A stretch of DNA of 64,000 nucleotides from Clostridium bornimense (GTDB lineage Bacteria; Bacillota; Clostridia; Clostridiales; Clostridiaceae): assembly GCF_018917145.1 (NCBI RefSeq), contig NZ_JAHLOD010000002.1, forward strand, positions 1 through 64,000, given 5' to 3'. The notes below the pieces were generated by a model, which was not told the origin of the DNA, searched no databases, and saw only the letters and a list, made by a program, of their open reading frames with translations. Numbering within the stretch: position 1 is the first letter of the stretch; every line of letters begins with the position of its first letter. The translations under genes and the position numbers were made by a program. Below are positions 9,798-18,761 of this stretch, piece after piece.

Positions 9798-9826
9798 ATT
9801 ATATTCTATAACTTGATAAATTTCAA
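9798..9826 (-). promoter_or_regulatory. Promoter of the candidate small RNA
   Basis: On the minus strand -35 TTGAAA (9821-9826), 17 bases and -10 TATAAT (9798-9803) lie in the gap between rsuA and yerC. Confidence 0.7.
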
Positions 9827-9885
9827 TGTTTTTTGAAAATTTTTCTGTCACTATCTTATTTTTTTAATGGAAATATTTCATTTTA

Positions 9886-9929
9886 TTATAAATTTAAAGT
9901 TTTCCTACTTATAAACTTTAAATTTATAA
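9886..9929. terminator. AT-rich hairpin at the end of rsuA
   Basis: A perfect 17-bp inverted repeat (TTATAAATTTAAAGTTT and its complement, 10-base loop) overlaps the rsuA stop codon. There is little T-run after it, so it may protect the 3' end rather than terminate strongly. Confidence 0.6.
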
Positions 9930-10658
9930 CTTTTCACCTCTTAGAATCTTCAATTCGTCTTCTGTTAATTCTCTATATTCTCCCTCTTCCAATTCTTCAT
10001 CTAAATGTAGCCCACCAAACTCTATTCTTCTTAGATAAACCACCTTTTTCCCCCTTGCTTCAAACATTCTCTTTACTTGATGGAATTTACCTTCTACTAT
10101 AGTAACCTTTACTTCTGAACCATCTTCAGTAGCTTTTAAAATTTCAAGCTTTGCAGGTAAACACTTATATCCATCATCTTGTAATGTTATACCTCTTTCA
10201 AAAGCTGCAACATCTTTCTCATTAACAGGTTTATCTATTTCAGCATAATAAACCTTATCAACTTTATACTTTGGAGATATTAATCTATGATTTAAATCTC
10301 CATCATTAGTAAGTAACAATAATCCCACAGTATCCTTATCTAATCTTCCTACTGGAAATGGTGCAAAAACTGCATCTTCATCATAAAGTAAATCTACTAC
10401 AGTTTCATCAAACTTATCATAAGTTGCAGAAACTACACCATCTGGTTTATTCATCATAAGATATATATATTTTCTGTATCTTACTTCTTCACCATCAACT
10501 GTTATAACTGAAACTTCAGGATCTAATTTCATATCTGAACTTTTGGCAACAACGCCATCAACTTCTACAACTTTTGATTTTACTAATGCTTTTACTTCTT
10601 TTCTAGTTCCATAACCTAAGTTAGCTAGAACTTTATCTAATCTTTCTATAGCCATCAT
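9924..10658 (-). CDS. rsuA: 16S rRNA pseudouridine synthase, RsuA family
   Basis: RsuA converts a uridine of 16S rRNA to pseudouridine. An N-terminal S4 RNA-binding domain (about 3-60, RLDKVLANLGYGTRKEV) is followed by the catalytic domain with GRLDKDTVGLLLLTNDG, where the Asp is the catalytic residue. KFHQVKRMFEA is typical of RsuA, unlike RluB. The length is normal. The promoter at 10693-10721 precedes it. Confidence 0.9.
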   Translation of the reverse strand: MMAIERLDKVLANLGYGTRKEVKALVKSKVVEVDGVVAKSSDMKLDPEVSVITVDGEEVRYRKYIYLMMNKPDGVVSATYDKFDETVVDLLYDEDAVFAPFPVGRLDKDTVGLLLLTNDGDLNHRLISPKYKVDKVYYAEIDKPVNEKDVAAFERGITLQDDGYKCLPAKLEILKATEDGSEVKVTIVEGKFHQVKRMFEARGKKVVYLRRIEFGGLHLDEELEEGEYRELTEDELKILRGEKL

Positions 10659-10680
10659 TTATCTCCTTCTAATATAATCA

Positions 10681-10790
10681 GGGCACAGAAAAATTATAAC
10701 CTTTTGAAGTTTCCTATGCAATAAACATAGTACTATTAAGTTTAAGTTATATTCATGGTTACTTAATAAAATTTCTGTAGCTTGCCCAAA
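10681..10790. repeat. Imperfect long inverted repeat upstream of rsuA
   Basis: GGGCACAGAAAAATTAT at one end and ATAAAATTTCTG...TGCCC at the other can pair, with a 5-base bulge. This would make a ~110-base structure that encloses the rsuA promoter. It abuts the solo repeat at 10793. It could be a small mobile element or a structured leader. Confidence 0.45.
10693..10721 (-). promoter_or_regulatory. rsuA promoter
   Basis: On the minus strand -35 TTGCAT (10716-10721), a 17-base spacer and -10 TATAAT (10693-10698) stand about 35 bases from the rsuA start. Confidence 0.7.
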
Positions 10791-10821
10791 ATCAACACTT
10801 AAATATAACAGCTTTATATAT
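10791..10821 (-). repeat. Solo IS-end/MITE-type repeat (copy B)
   Basis: CAACACTTAAATATAACAG followed by CTTTATATATC matches the right end of the IS1595-like element at 23712-23740 almost exactly. Confidence 0.85.
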
Positions 10822-10892
10822 CAAAAAACAACTACATATTCTCCAGTTCATTCAACATTTATCCAAACCTAAATATTCTATTATTTTATAGC

Positions 10893-10928
10893 AAAAAAGA
10901 ATCCCGTATAAAAACGGAATTCTTTTTT
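10893..10928 (-). terminator. Terminator of the lytic transglycosylase gene
   Basis: AAAAAAGAATTCCGT pairs with its near complement around a short loop and ends in a T-run, immediately after the stop codon at 10931. Confidence 0.9.
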
Positions 10929-10930
10929 TA

Positions 10931-11677
10931 TTATACATATTTATTATACATCTCTTCATAAGCACTTACTTTTTTTACGTAATCTTGTGTTTCAGAAGGT
11001 AACCTATCAAAATCTTGTTCCCCTGTAATATTTCTATTTGCTAATGTTCCTGATCCTGCATTATAAGCTGCAAGTGCCATTTTCTTATCTTGATAAACAT
11101 CTAATAAATTGCTTAGCATCTTAGTACCACCATCAATATTTTGCTCAACATCATAAGGATCTGTTATTCCAAGCCCAGCAAAATTGAACGGCATAATTTG
11201 CATTATTCCTGTTGCTCCAGCACTTGATACCGCATTACTATTAAAATTAGATTCTTGTTTTATAACAGCCATTATAAAGCTTGGATCCATATTATATTTC
11301 TTACAAGCCTTATCTATAGCTGTAGCTACTTTTTCATCTACCCCGTCATATATACTATTAGAAGTTTCTGAATTACTACTAGATGTTAATGATGAACTTC
11401 CAACATTACTATATGATGATGTTGTTGTATTTGTATTAAATAATCCATCAAAAGAAAAATTTGATGACTTCATTGCACTAGCAAATGATTGCATAACTAT
11501 AGAATATGCATCAGAATCCTTAAACATTTGTTGTATCATTGATAACATTAATTGCATTTTAAATGCACTTTCTGTAGTTTCCTCACTACTATTGCTACTA
11601 CTCAAATTACTTAACTTATCCAGTTGCGTCTTTTGTAATTCTGTACTATAGGAATTAAGTATTGAACTTATATCCAT
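10931..11677 (-). CDS. Lytic transglycosylase (SLT domain), no signal peptide
   Basis: Residues ~113-248 form a Slt70-type transglycosylase domain. It has KQESNFNSNAVSSAGATGIMQIMP (catalytic Glu in KQES) and, later, ALAAYNAGSGTL. The enzyme cleaves the MurNAc-GlcNAc bond of peptidoglycan. The first ~110 residues are Ser/Asn-rich and low in complexity, and no signal peptide or membrane segment is visible. It starts 2 bases after the triple-tyrosine gene behind GAGGTG, so the two are cotranscribed. Confidence 0.88.
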   Translation of the reverse strand: MDISSILNSYSTELQKTQLDKLSNLSSSNSSEETTESAFKMQLMLSMIQQMFKDSDAYSIVMQSFASAMKSSNFSFDGLFNTNTTTSSYSNVGSSSLTSSSNSETSNSIYDGVDEKVATAIDKACKKYNMDPSFIMAVIKQESNFNSNAVSSAGATGIMQIMPFNFAGLGITDPYDVEQNIDGGTKMLSNLLDVYQDKKMALAAYNAGSGTLANRNITGEQDFDRLPSETQDYVKKVSAYEEMYNKYV

Positions 11678-11679
11678 AT

Positions 11680-13692
11680 TTACTTCACCTCGAATTCAAT
11701 TATCCTGTAATCCTCATATGCTTTAACCTCATTAGCACTTCTACATAGTACCATAAGTCTATATTGTCCCCTCTTAAATGGAATAAAAGTATAGTAACTC
11801 TTTCTACAATATTCCTGTACTAACTTCCATTCTCCACCTTCATCAATATAAAATTGATAATTAACAGATCTACCACCTTCACAACTTGCATTAAATGTTA
11901 TTGGACAGTTAACTCTTTTTTCTTCTACATCACACTGTACCTCTACATTATACACCGGTGAAACATCTCTTACTTTAAAATAAACACTTTTTTTGCTTTC
12001 AAAGCGTTCATTACTATTTTCATTTTTACTATATACATCTATATTATATAACCCTCCACACTTTGGAGTTATAGAAAATTTCTTATTTGAAGTATAATCT
12101 GATTCCTCTACTAAAAATCCATTTATTCTTATATCATATTTTATAACAGCTTCTTTAGCATTAAAAACAATAGTTTCAAAAATAATTTTATCTCCTGGTG
12201 TAGGCGTTTCATTACAATAACTTATAATTTTGTCTATCTTACATGGAACAAATAAATATGCATTAAAATAGCAAAAATCATGAGCATCATATTCATTATC
12301 TGAAAACTTATTTCTAACCATTATCTCAACAGAATATTTTCCTACTTTTTCTGGTGAATATCTAAAAATTGTATCACTTCTATATGGTGTTTCAAGAATA
12401 ACTTCGTTATCACAAGACACTCTATATGCAAATAAATTTCCTTTATTATTATCAGACATAACCTTGTATTGTATATAGTTTCCTACTTTTACTTCATGAC
12501 CACCTGTTTTAAGTATATCTAAGATCTTAGCTTCTCTTCTTTCATATTCTTCAATGACAAATTCCATTTCATTAGAATCTTCATATTCTCCTGAATATGA
12601 TTGATCTTTAACATATGCTCTTATCATATATGTACCTATTTCTGTAGGTTTCCAACAATATGTATCATCTTTTATAAAGCCTGTTTCATATTCATATCCA
12701 TCTTCTCTTGAAATCTTATAATTATATCTAAGAGATTTTCCACCTTCACATATAACTCTAAAGTTTATATCTGATTCCACTGACTTAGGTGAAATAACAT
12801 CTGCTATAAAACTTTCCATTCTCACTGTTTTATAATTTTTAACTTCATAATTTATTAGTGCCCTATCATCATATTCATTTCCTGAATACATATCTTTTAC
12901 AGCAACTAATAACTTATATTTACCTGCTTTACTTTCCTTAAATGATATTACATTCTTAGATGAAAATTCTTGAACAACTTCAATATTATTTTTTTCATCT
13001 ATTTTTATACACTTATATAAAACATTCTTTTTATCTGAATATTGAATATCTACATCAACAATAAGTTCTTCATCTACTATTAAATCTTTTGTTATAAACA
13101 TAAGATTTTGTATTTTTACTGCTTCTCTTCTCCAAACATAGAATTCTATTGATTCTTCCGAATCATACATACTAATAGAACCCTTATTTTTTACTTGTAC
13201 AACTATTTTAATATCACCAACATCTTTAGGTATTAAATTAAAATAATTTTCACTTGAATAATCTTTAAGTAAAGTTTCTTCTCCATCTTTTACTTTTAAA
13301 AATCTATATAATACTTCTTCTCCAGTACAATCTACAGTTATAGCCAATGGTTCATCAATTATAACTTTATCTCTATTTAAAGATATACCTTTTATTCTTA
13401 CTATTTTATTAAGATCTTTTGTTATATACTCAGCACGGCAACAATAATCAAAACTTTTTGATGAAGATGGCGACTTAGCATAAACCATTATTGTATATTC
13501 TCCACTCTCTGTAGGAGACCATATACAGCAACTCTCTTTTCCATATTCCTTTATTGTTGTCCACTTTCCTCCATGACCACAAAGGAATTTATATAATAGC
13601 TCCTCATCTTCATTACTTTTTACAATAATATTTACTGGACTATTTTCATAATCAACATTGTCCTTTTCTAAAATTATTTCTATTTTATTCAT
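11680..13692 (-). CDS. Triple-tyrosine-motif repeat protein, seven tandem domains
   Basis: The ~670-residue protein is built of about seven ~95-residue beta-sandwich repeats. Each has a YRFL/YK-type strand, a W/Y-x-P turn (IWSPTESGEYTI, NLIPKDVGDIKI, YSPEKVGKYSV) and a closing Y-D/E-x-R segment. These resemble Y_Y_Y (triple tyrosine motif) domains, which often bind carbohydrate or protein. There is no signal peptide. I favour ATG 13692; an ATG at 13716 has no ribosome binding site. It is cotranscribed with the lytic transglycosylase, which suggests a shared cell-wall task. Confidence 0.8.
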   Translation of the reverse strand: MNKIEIILEKDNVDYENSPVNIIVKSNEDEELLYKFLCGHGGKWTTIKEYGKESCCIWSPTESGEYTIMVYAKSPSSSKSFDYCCRAEYITKDLNKIVRIKGISLNRDKVIIDEPLAITVDCTGEEVLYRFLKVKDGEETLLKDYSSENYFNLIPKDVGDIKIVVQVKNKGSISMYDSEESIEFYVWRREAVKIQNLMFITKDLIVDEELIVDVDIQYSDKKNVLYKCIKIDEKNNIEVVQEFSSKNVISFKESKAGKYKLLVAVKDMYSGNEYDDRALINYEVKNYKTVRMESFIADVISPKSVESDINFRVICEGGKSLRYNYKISREDGYEYETGFIKDDTYCWKPTEIGTYMIRAYVKDQSYSGEYEDSNEMEFVIEEYERREAKILDILKTGGHEVKVGNYIQYKVMSDNNKGNLFAYRVSCDNEVILETPYRSDTIFRYSPEKVGKYSVEIMVRNKFSDNEYDAHDFCYFNAYLFVPCKIDKIISYCNETPTPGDKIIFETIVFNAKEAVIKYDIRINGFLVEESDYTSNKKFSITPKCGGLYNIDVYSKNENSNERFESKKSVYFKVRDVSPVYNVEVQCDVEEKRVNCPITFNASCEGGRSVNYQFYIDEGGEWKLVQEYCRKSYYTFIPFKRGQYRLMVLCRSANEVKAYEDYRIIEFEVK

Positions 13693-13774
13693 ATTCCACT
13701 TCATCCTTACTGACATATTATTATTAATATTATAGTATATGGAAAAATTTACTACAAGATAATTTCATATTTTT

Positions 13775-13803
13775 TTAACTTTCTCCGTATAATATGATAA
13801 AAT
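13775..13803 (+). promoter_or_regulatory. Probable pullulanase promoter
   Basis: TTAACT (13775-13780), 17 bases, then TAAAAT (13798-13803) stands about 45 bases before the pullulanase start. Confidence 0.5.
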
Positions 13804-13848
13804 ATAATAAAAAGTAAAAATTATACATTGGAGGTTATTTTTTCTAGT

Positions 13849-15957
13849 ATGACTTTTAAATTTTATTCTCTAAAAAAATTAGAAATATCCTACTTCGAAG
13901 AAAATATAGATATTTCTAATATATATTTTATCAATAATAAAATAAAACTAAAAATAATCAATATTACATATGAAGAAAATCGTGTATTAATATATTTTGA
14001 AAATGAAATAAATATAAAATATCCCCTTTATCTAAATACTAATAATATAAATATCGATGTTCCATACTATTCACTTTACACAACTGAGGATTTTAATAAA
14101 AAATATTATTATCCTGGCACCTTAGGTGTACACTACGAACCCACTTATTCTGAATTCACTTTTTGGTCTCCATCAGCATTGAAAGTATCATTAAAAATTT
14201 ATAAAGAAACATCTGATAACATACCTATAATATTATCATCTAATGAATTAGAAGAAAATAATAATATTTGGTATATAAAATATTATGGGGATTTAAAAGG
14301 TTATCTATATACTTATGAAGTAACTCATATAGATAGATGTAATGAAATAGTTGATCCTTATGCAAAAGCAGTTTCTGTTAATGGACATTATGGAGCAATC
14401 ATTGATTTAAAGGATTCTGACCCTAAAGATTTTTCCGAGGATTCTGTAATCAAAGGGCATTATAATCCTACTGACGCCATAATATATGAAATTAGTGTTC
14501 GAGATATGACTACCTATCCAAAAACTGATATTATCAACAAAGGTAAATACTTAGGTTTATGCCAAGAAAAAGACTCTAACGGATACAGATTAGATTGTGG
14601 TATATCTCATATAATAGATTTAGGTGTAACCCATGTACAACTAATGCCGATATTTGATTTTTCATTTTCAAGTGTTGATGAATTAATGCCAAGAAAAAAA
14701 TACAATTGGGGATATGATCCACAAAACTACAACGTTCCCGAAGGAAGTTATGCTACTGATCCTAAAAATCCTATTTGCAGGATAAAAGAATTAAAAACAC
14801 TTATCCAAACATTACACAGCAATAATTTATATGTAATTATGGATGTTGTTTTCAATCATATTTTCAATTATGAAACCTCCAACTTAGAACTATCTTTTCC
14901 TGGGTATTATTTTAGAAGATATGATAATGGCTTTATTTGTAACGGCTCGGGGTGTGGAAATGATTTTGCTACAGAAAGACCCATGGTAAGAAAATTTATA
15001 ATTGATTCCTTAAAATATTGGGTTAGTGAATATCATATTGATGGATTTAGATTTGACTTAATGGGACTAATTGATATAACTACGATGAATGAAGTATATA
15101 CCACTTTAAAAGAATTAAATGAAAATGTATTTATTTATGGCGAGGGTTGGAATCTATCCACCAATCTACCTGACAATGAAAAGACTATTCTAAAAAATAA
15201 TTATAAAACGCCATCTATTAGTTACTTTAATGATTTTTTTAGAGATACTTTTAGAGGTAGTGTTTTTTTTAGTGACGATATCGGTTTTATCGCTGGAAAG
15301 AATCATATAGATTATTTAGCTATAAAAGCTCTAACGGGATCTGATCATATTTTTTCTTCACCTTGCCAAAATATAAATTACTTATGTTGCCATGATAATC
15401 ATACTCTATGGGATAAACTTTCTTTATCCGCTAAATTTGTTGATGAAGAAACACGAATAGATATGTTTAAATTAGGAATAGGAACATTATTGTTATCTCA
15501 AGGTATACCATTTTTTCAGAGTGGTCTTGAATTTCTAAGAACTAAAGATTCATTTGAAAACACTTATAATTCTCCTGATTATATAAATTGGATAGATTGG
15601 GACAGAAAATATAAATACTATAATATATATCTATACACTAGGAATTTAATTAGACTTAGACGTAATCATAGAGCTTTTAGATTTTCTTCATATGAAAATT
15701 TACGAAATCATATGTACATCTTAGAAAATCTTCCTCACAACGTCATAGGTTATAAAATCTACAATAATGGCAATGGTGACTCTTGGTCTGAAGTAATGGT
15801 GATTTTTAATAGTAATGATGCAACAATAAGAATTCCTATATCATCTGGTCCTTGGATTCTAGTAGCCAATACTCATTTTGTTGATGAAAAATCTACTAAA
15901 GCTATAAATAATGTAATTGAAGTAGATAAATTTTCTTTTGTTGTACTTCATAAATAG
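13849..15957 (+). CDS. pulA: Type I pullulanase (GH13)
   Basis: The enzyme debranches pullulan, glycogen or starch at alpha-1,6 bonds. An N-terminal CBM48-like region precedes the GH13 barrel. The type I signature YNWGYDP starts at residue 285, DVVFNH follows near 332, and GFRFDL carries the nucleophile at 403. The acid/base Glu is at 432 in YGEGW and the third acid at 516 in CHDNH. There is no signal peptide, so it is cytoplasmic and probably acts on glycogen or imported dextrins. ATG 13849 is preferred because GGAGG at 13830-13834 precedes it, though the spacing is long. A TTG at 13828 would overlap this site. Confidence 0.95.
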   Translation: MTFKFYSLKKLEISYFEENIDISNIYFINNKIKLKIINITYEENRVLIYFENEINIKYPLYLNTNNINIDVPYYSLYTTEDFNKKYYYPGTLGVHYEPTYSEFTFWSPSALKVSLKIYKETSDNIPIILSSNELEENNNIWYIKYYGDLKGYLYTYEVTHIDRCNEIVDPYAKAVSVNGHYGAIIDLKDSDPKDFSEDSVIKGHYNPTDAIIYEISVRDMTTYPKTDIINKGKYLGLCQEKDSNGYRLDCGISHIIDLGVTHVQLMPIFDFSFSSVDELMPRKKYNWGYDPQNYNVPEGSYATDPKNPICRIKELKTLIQTLHSNNLYVIMDVVFNHIFNYETSNLELSFPGYYFRRYDNGFICNGSGCGNDFATERPMVRKFIIDSLKYWVSEYHIDGFRFDLMGLIDITTMNEVYTTLKELNENVFIYGEGWNLSTNLPDNEKTILKNNYKTPSISYFNDFFRDTFRGSVFFSDDIGFIAGKNHIDYLAIKALTGSDHIFSSPCQNINYLCCHDNHTLWDKLSLSAKFVDEETRIDMFKLGIGTLLLSQGIPFFQSGLEFLRTKDSFENTYNSPDYINWIDWDRKYKYYNIYLYTRNLIRLRRNHRAFRFSSYENLRNHMYILENLPHNVIGYKIYNNGNGDSWSEVMVIFNSNDATIRIPISSGPWILVANTHFVDEKSTKAINNVIEVDKFSFVVLHK

Positions 15958-15992
15958 TATTTATAAAATTGGAATATATAGTATTAATTTGT

Positions 15993-16027
15993 GATATATC
16001 TAGCTATTATACTTAAGTGTTGTTTTT
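15993..16027 (+). repeat. Solo IS-end/MITE-type repeat (copy C)
   Basis: GATATATCTAG followed by CTATTATACTTAAGTGTTG (16004-16022) matches the IS right end read outward-in. Confidence 0.85.
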
Positions 16028-16056
16028 ATAATTTCTAACGTACAATAAATACAACA

Positions 16057-16085
16057 GGGTTGTGCATTATACAATGCACAACCCC
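16057..16085. terminator. Hairpin between pulA and pgi
   Basis: GGGTTGTGCATT and AATGCACAACCC form a perfect 12-bp stem between two convergent genes. T-runs are weak on both sides, but a shared terminator role is likely. Confidence 0.7.
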
Positions 16086-16094
16086 TAGATTAAA

Positions 16095-17438
16095 TTATAA
16101 TCTCTTTAATAATTCTTCTCTCATATCTTCATAACCTGGTTTACCAAGTAATGCAAACATGTTTTTCTTATAAGCTTCAACACCTGGTTGATCAAATGGA
16201 TTAACTCCTAATAAGTAACCACTGATACCACAAGCTTTTTCGAAGAAGTATACCATGTATCCGAAATAGTATGCTGATAATTCTGGTACTGTAACAATCA
16301 TGTTTGGTACTCCACCATCATTATGAGCTAAAACAGTTCCTTGAGAAGCCATTTTATTTACATAATCCATTTCTTTTCCTGCTAAGAAGTTTAATCCATC
16401 TAAATCTTCTTTGTCTCTATCTATTAAAACAGAATGTCTTGGCTTTTCTACAGAAATTAATGTTTCAAATAATCCTCTAAGTCCTTCTTGGATATATTGT
16501 CCCATTGAGTGAAGGTCAGTAGAGAAATCTGCTGCTGCTGGGAATATACCCTTGTTGTCTTTTCCTTCACTTTCTCCGAATAATTGTTTCCACCATTCAC
16601 CGAAGTAGTGAAGAGATGGTTCGTAGTTAACTACCATTTCAATGTTCTTACCTTTTCTGTATAAAGCATTTCTAGCTGCTGCATACTTATAGGCATCATT
16701 TTCCTTAATGCAAGGGTTTGCATATGCATCTTGTGCATCTTTAGCACCCTTCATCATTTCATCTATATCAATACCAACTGCTGCTATTGGAAGTAATCCA
16801 ACTGCTGTTAATACTGAGAATCTTCCACCAACATCATCAGGTACTACAAAAGTTTCATAACCTTCGTTATCACTTAAAGTTTTTAATGCACCCTTTGCTT
16901 TATCTGTAGTAGCAAAAATTCTTTCTTTTGCTCCATCCTTACCATATTTCTTTTCTAATAATTCTTTGAATATTCTAAATGCAATTGCAGGTTCTGTAGT
17001 TGTTCCAGATTTTGAAATTACATTTACACATATATCTTTTCCTTCAACTAAATCTAAAAGATCAGCCATATATGTAGATGAAATATTGTTACCTACAAAA
17101 TAAACTTCTGGTAAATTTCTTTTTTCTTTGCTTAAACTATTGTGGAAAGTATGAGAAAGCATTTCAATAGCAGCTCTTGCTCCTAAATATGATCCACCAA
17201 TTCCAATTACGATAAGAACATCACAAGTGTCTTGAATTTTTTTAGCTGCAGTTTTAATTCTAGCAAATTCATCCTTATCATAGTTTGTTGGTAGGTCAAC
17301 CCATCCTAAGAAGTCACTTCCTAAACCACTTTTTTCATGTAACATTTTATGAGCAACATCAACCATAGGTTGCATACTCAATACTTCTTCCTCTTTTAAA
17401 TATGGAAGAGTTTTGCTTAAGTCTAATTTTAAAGACAT
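16095..17438 (-). CDS. pgi: Glucose-6-phosphate isomerase
   Basis: Pgi interconverts glucose-6-phosphate and fructose-6-phosphate in glycolysis. [16 protein letters not shown] is the first phosphate-binding segment, [10 protein letters not shown] the second, and [16 protein letters not shown] is the family signature. At 447 residues it is the short bacterial form typical of Firmicutes. It is transcribed alone from the promoter at 17475-17503 and faces the pullulanase gene. Confidence 0.98.
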   Translation of the reverse strand: MSLKLDLSKTLPYLKEEEVLSMQPMVDVAHKMLHEKSGLGSDFLGWVDLPTNYDKDEFARIKTAAKKIQDTCDVLIVIGIGGSYLGARAAIEMLSHTFHNSLSKEKRNLPEVYFVGNNISSTYMADLLDLVEGKDICVNVISKSGTTTEPAIAFRIFKELLEKKYGKDGAKERIFATTDKAKGALKTLSDNEGYETFVVPDDVGGRFSVLTAVGLLPIAAVGIDIDEMMKGAKDAQDAYANPCIKENDAYKYAAARNALYRKGKNIEMVVNYEPSLHYFGEWWKQLFGESEGKDNKGIFPAAADFSTDLHSMGQYIQEGLRGLFETLISVEKPRHSVLIDRDKEDLDGLNFLAGKEMDYVNKMASQGTVLAHNDGGVPNMIVTVPELSAYYFGYMVYFFEKACGISGYLLGVNPFDQPGVEAYKKNMFALLGKPGYEDMREELLKRL

Positions 17439-17474
17439 ATACTTTTCACTCCTAACTTAACTCTGTATAAGAAA

Positions 17475-17503
17475 ATTGTATTCCAATTGTTTCAATTTAT
17501 CAA
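17475..17503 (-). promoter_or_regulatory. pgi promoter
   Basis: On the minus strand -35 TTGATA (17498-17503), 17 bases and -10 TACAAT (17475-17480) lie about 37 bases upstream of the pgi start. Confidence 0.75.
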
Positions 17504-17631
17504 GAGTATTATCGGTTATATATAATTTTATTATACGTTTTGATCCATTTTGTTGAATTTTATTGAAATATATTCCACACAAAGTTAATACTTTTCATTA
17601 TATACATTATATTGTTTGTCTAATATCTACT

Positions 17632-17662
17632 AACAACACTTAAATATAACAGTTATATATAT
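17632..17662 (-). repeat. Solo IS-end/MITE-type repeat (copy D)
   Basis: CAACACTTAAATATAACAG (17634-17652) followed by TTATATATATG belongs to the dispersed repeat. The rest of the 300-base pgi-ilvE gap holds only the pgi promoter and the ilvE terminator. Confidence 0.85.
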
Positions 17663-17690
17663 GTGCTATATTAACTATCTATCACCATAA

Positions 17691-17728
17691 AAAGAGGACT
17701 ACAAACTAAAACTAGTCCATAATCCTCG
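17691..17728 (-). terminator. ilvE terminator
   Basis: GAGGA...GACTAG pairs with ...TAGTCCTC and is followed on the minus strand by TTTTTATGG. Confidence 0.75.
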
Positions 17729-17738
17729 TATTTATAAT

Positions 17739-18659
17739 CTACTTATCATAAACTGGTGTAGAATAATGTTCGTATCCTTCTAATTTTCCTAGTGTAATTT
17801 TATCAAATAAAGCTTTAATCTTCTTATAAACTTCACCATTAATTCCACCTGGAACTTCTCTTTCATCAATCTTATAAATTGGTGTAATTTCCATTGCAGT
17901 TCCTGAGAAGAATGCTTCATCACAAGCATATAATTCTGTTCTCTTAACACTTCTTTCAACTACTTCCATACCAAGAACATCTCTAGCTAATTCCATAACA
18001 GTTTCTCTTGTAATTCCCTCTAGAATATTATCACTTGGTGGTGGAGTTATAAGTTTTCCTTTTCTTACGATGAATATATTTTCTCCTGGTCCTTCACAAA
18101 CTGAACCTGTATCAGTTAAGAATATAGCCTCATCATATCCGTTCATCTTAACATCTAAAGAAGCTAATGCTGAATTTAAGTACGCTGCTGTAGCCTTAGT
18201 TCTTGGAGGTAACATATTATCAGAAAGTCTTGTCCAAGAAGTAACTTTTACACTTAATTCATCTTTTCCAGTATAACTTCCAAGTGGTGAACAATATATA
18301 AGAATTCTATTGTCATCATCTAATAATGTAGGTCCTATGTTTGTTGATCCTTTATACGCAATTGGTCTTATATAAGTTGTTGTTTTAAAATTGTTTTTCT
18401 TTAACAATTCTATTGTAGCATTAACTAAATCATCAACTGTATATGGTAATTTAATATATAATGCTCTGCAAGATTGTAAAAGTCTTTCATAGTGTTCTCT
18501 TACCCTAAAAAGACTCAATTGTTGTTCTTTTTCGTCCCAATAAGCTCTTATCCCCTCAAAGCAAGCTAATCCATAATTAAAAGCCTTACTTCTAATGTCG
18601 ATACTTACCTTTTCTTCTTCAATAATATCTCCATTGTAAAATACATATGATTGTTCCAT
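17739..18659 (-). CDS. ilvE: Branched-chain amino acid aminotransferase
   Basis: This PLP fold-type IV aminotransferase transfers amino groups between glutamate and the 2-oxo acids of Leu, Ile and Val. FNYGLACFEGIRAYW (27-41) is the N-terminal signature. The PLP lysine is K155 in RTKATAAYLNSALA, and EAIFLTDTGSVCEGPGENIF carries the cofactor-phosphate and glutamate positions. The length of 306 is normal. No T-box leader is seen. It is a single-gene unit with its own promoter. Confidence 0.93.
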   Translation of the reverse strand: MEQSYVFYNGDIIEEEKVSIDIRSKAFNYGLACFEGIRAYWDEKEQQLSLFRVREHYERLLQSCRALYIKLPYTVDDLVNATIELLKKNNFKTTTYIRPIAYKGSTNIGPTLLDDDNRILIYCSPLGSYTGKDELSVKVTSWTRLSDNMLPPRTKATAAYLNSALASLDVKMNGYDEAIFLTDTGSVCEGPGENIFIVRKGKLITPPPSDNILEGITRETVMELARDVLGMEVVERSVKRTELYACDEAFFSGTAMEITPIYKIDEREVPGGINGEVYKKIKALFDKITLGKLEGYEHYSTPVYDK

Positions 18660-18687
18660 AAATGATGCCCCCTATGCGTTTTACCTT

Positions 18688-18716
18688 AATATACTACTAT
18701 TAAAATCATTAGTCAA
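18688..18716 (-). promoter_or_regulatory. ilvE promoter
   Basis: On the minus strand -35 TTGACT (18711-18716), 17 bases and -10 TATATT (18688-18693). Confidence 0.75.
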
Positions 18717-18731
18717 TATTTGCTAATAAAA

Positions 18732-18756
18732 AATAGCCAGAAAATATTCTGGCTAT
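18732..18756 (-). terminator. Terminator of the P-loop kinase gene
   Basis: ATAGCCAGAA and TTCTGGCTAT form a tight hairpin followed by a T-run on the minus strand. Confidence 0.85.
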
Positions 18757-18761
18757 AAAAA

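Noticed and set aside
17439-18761. T-box or other amino-acid riboswitch before ilvE
   Set aside because: Only about 100 bases separate ilvE from its neighbour, a normal promoter fits, and no T-box sequence or specifier stem is seen.
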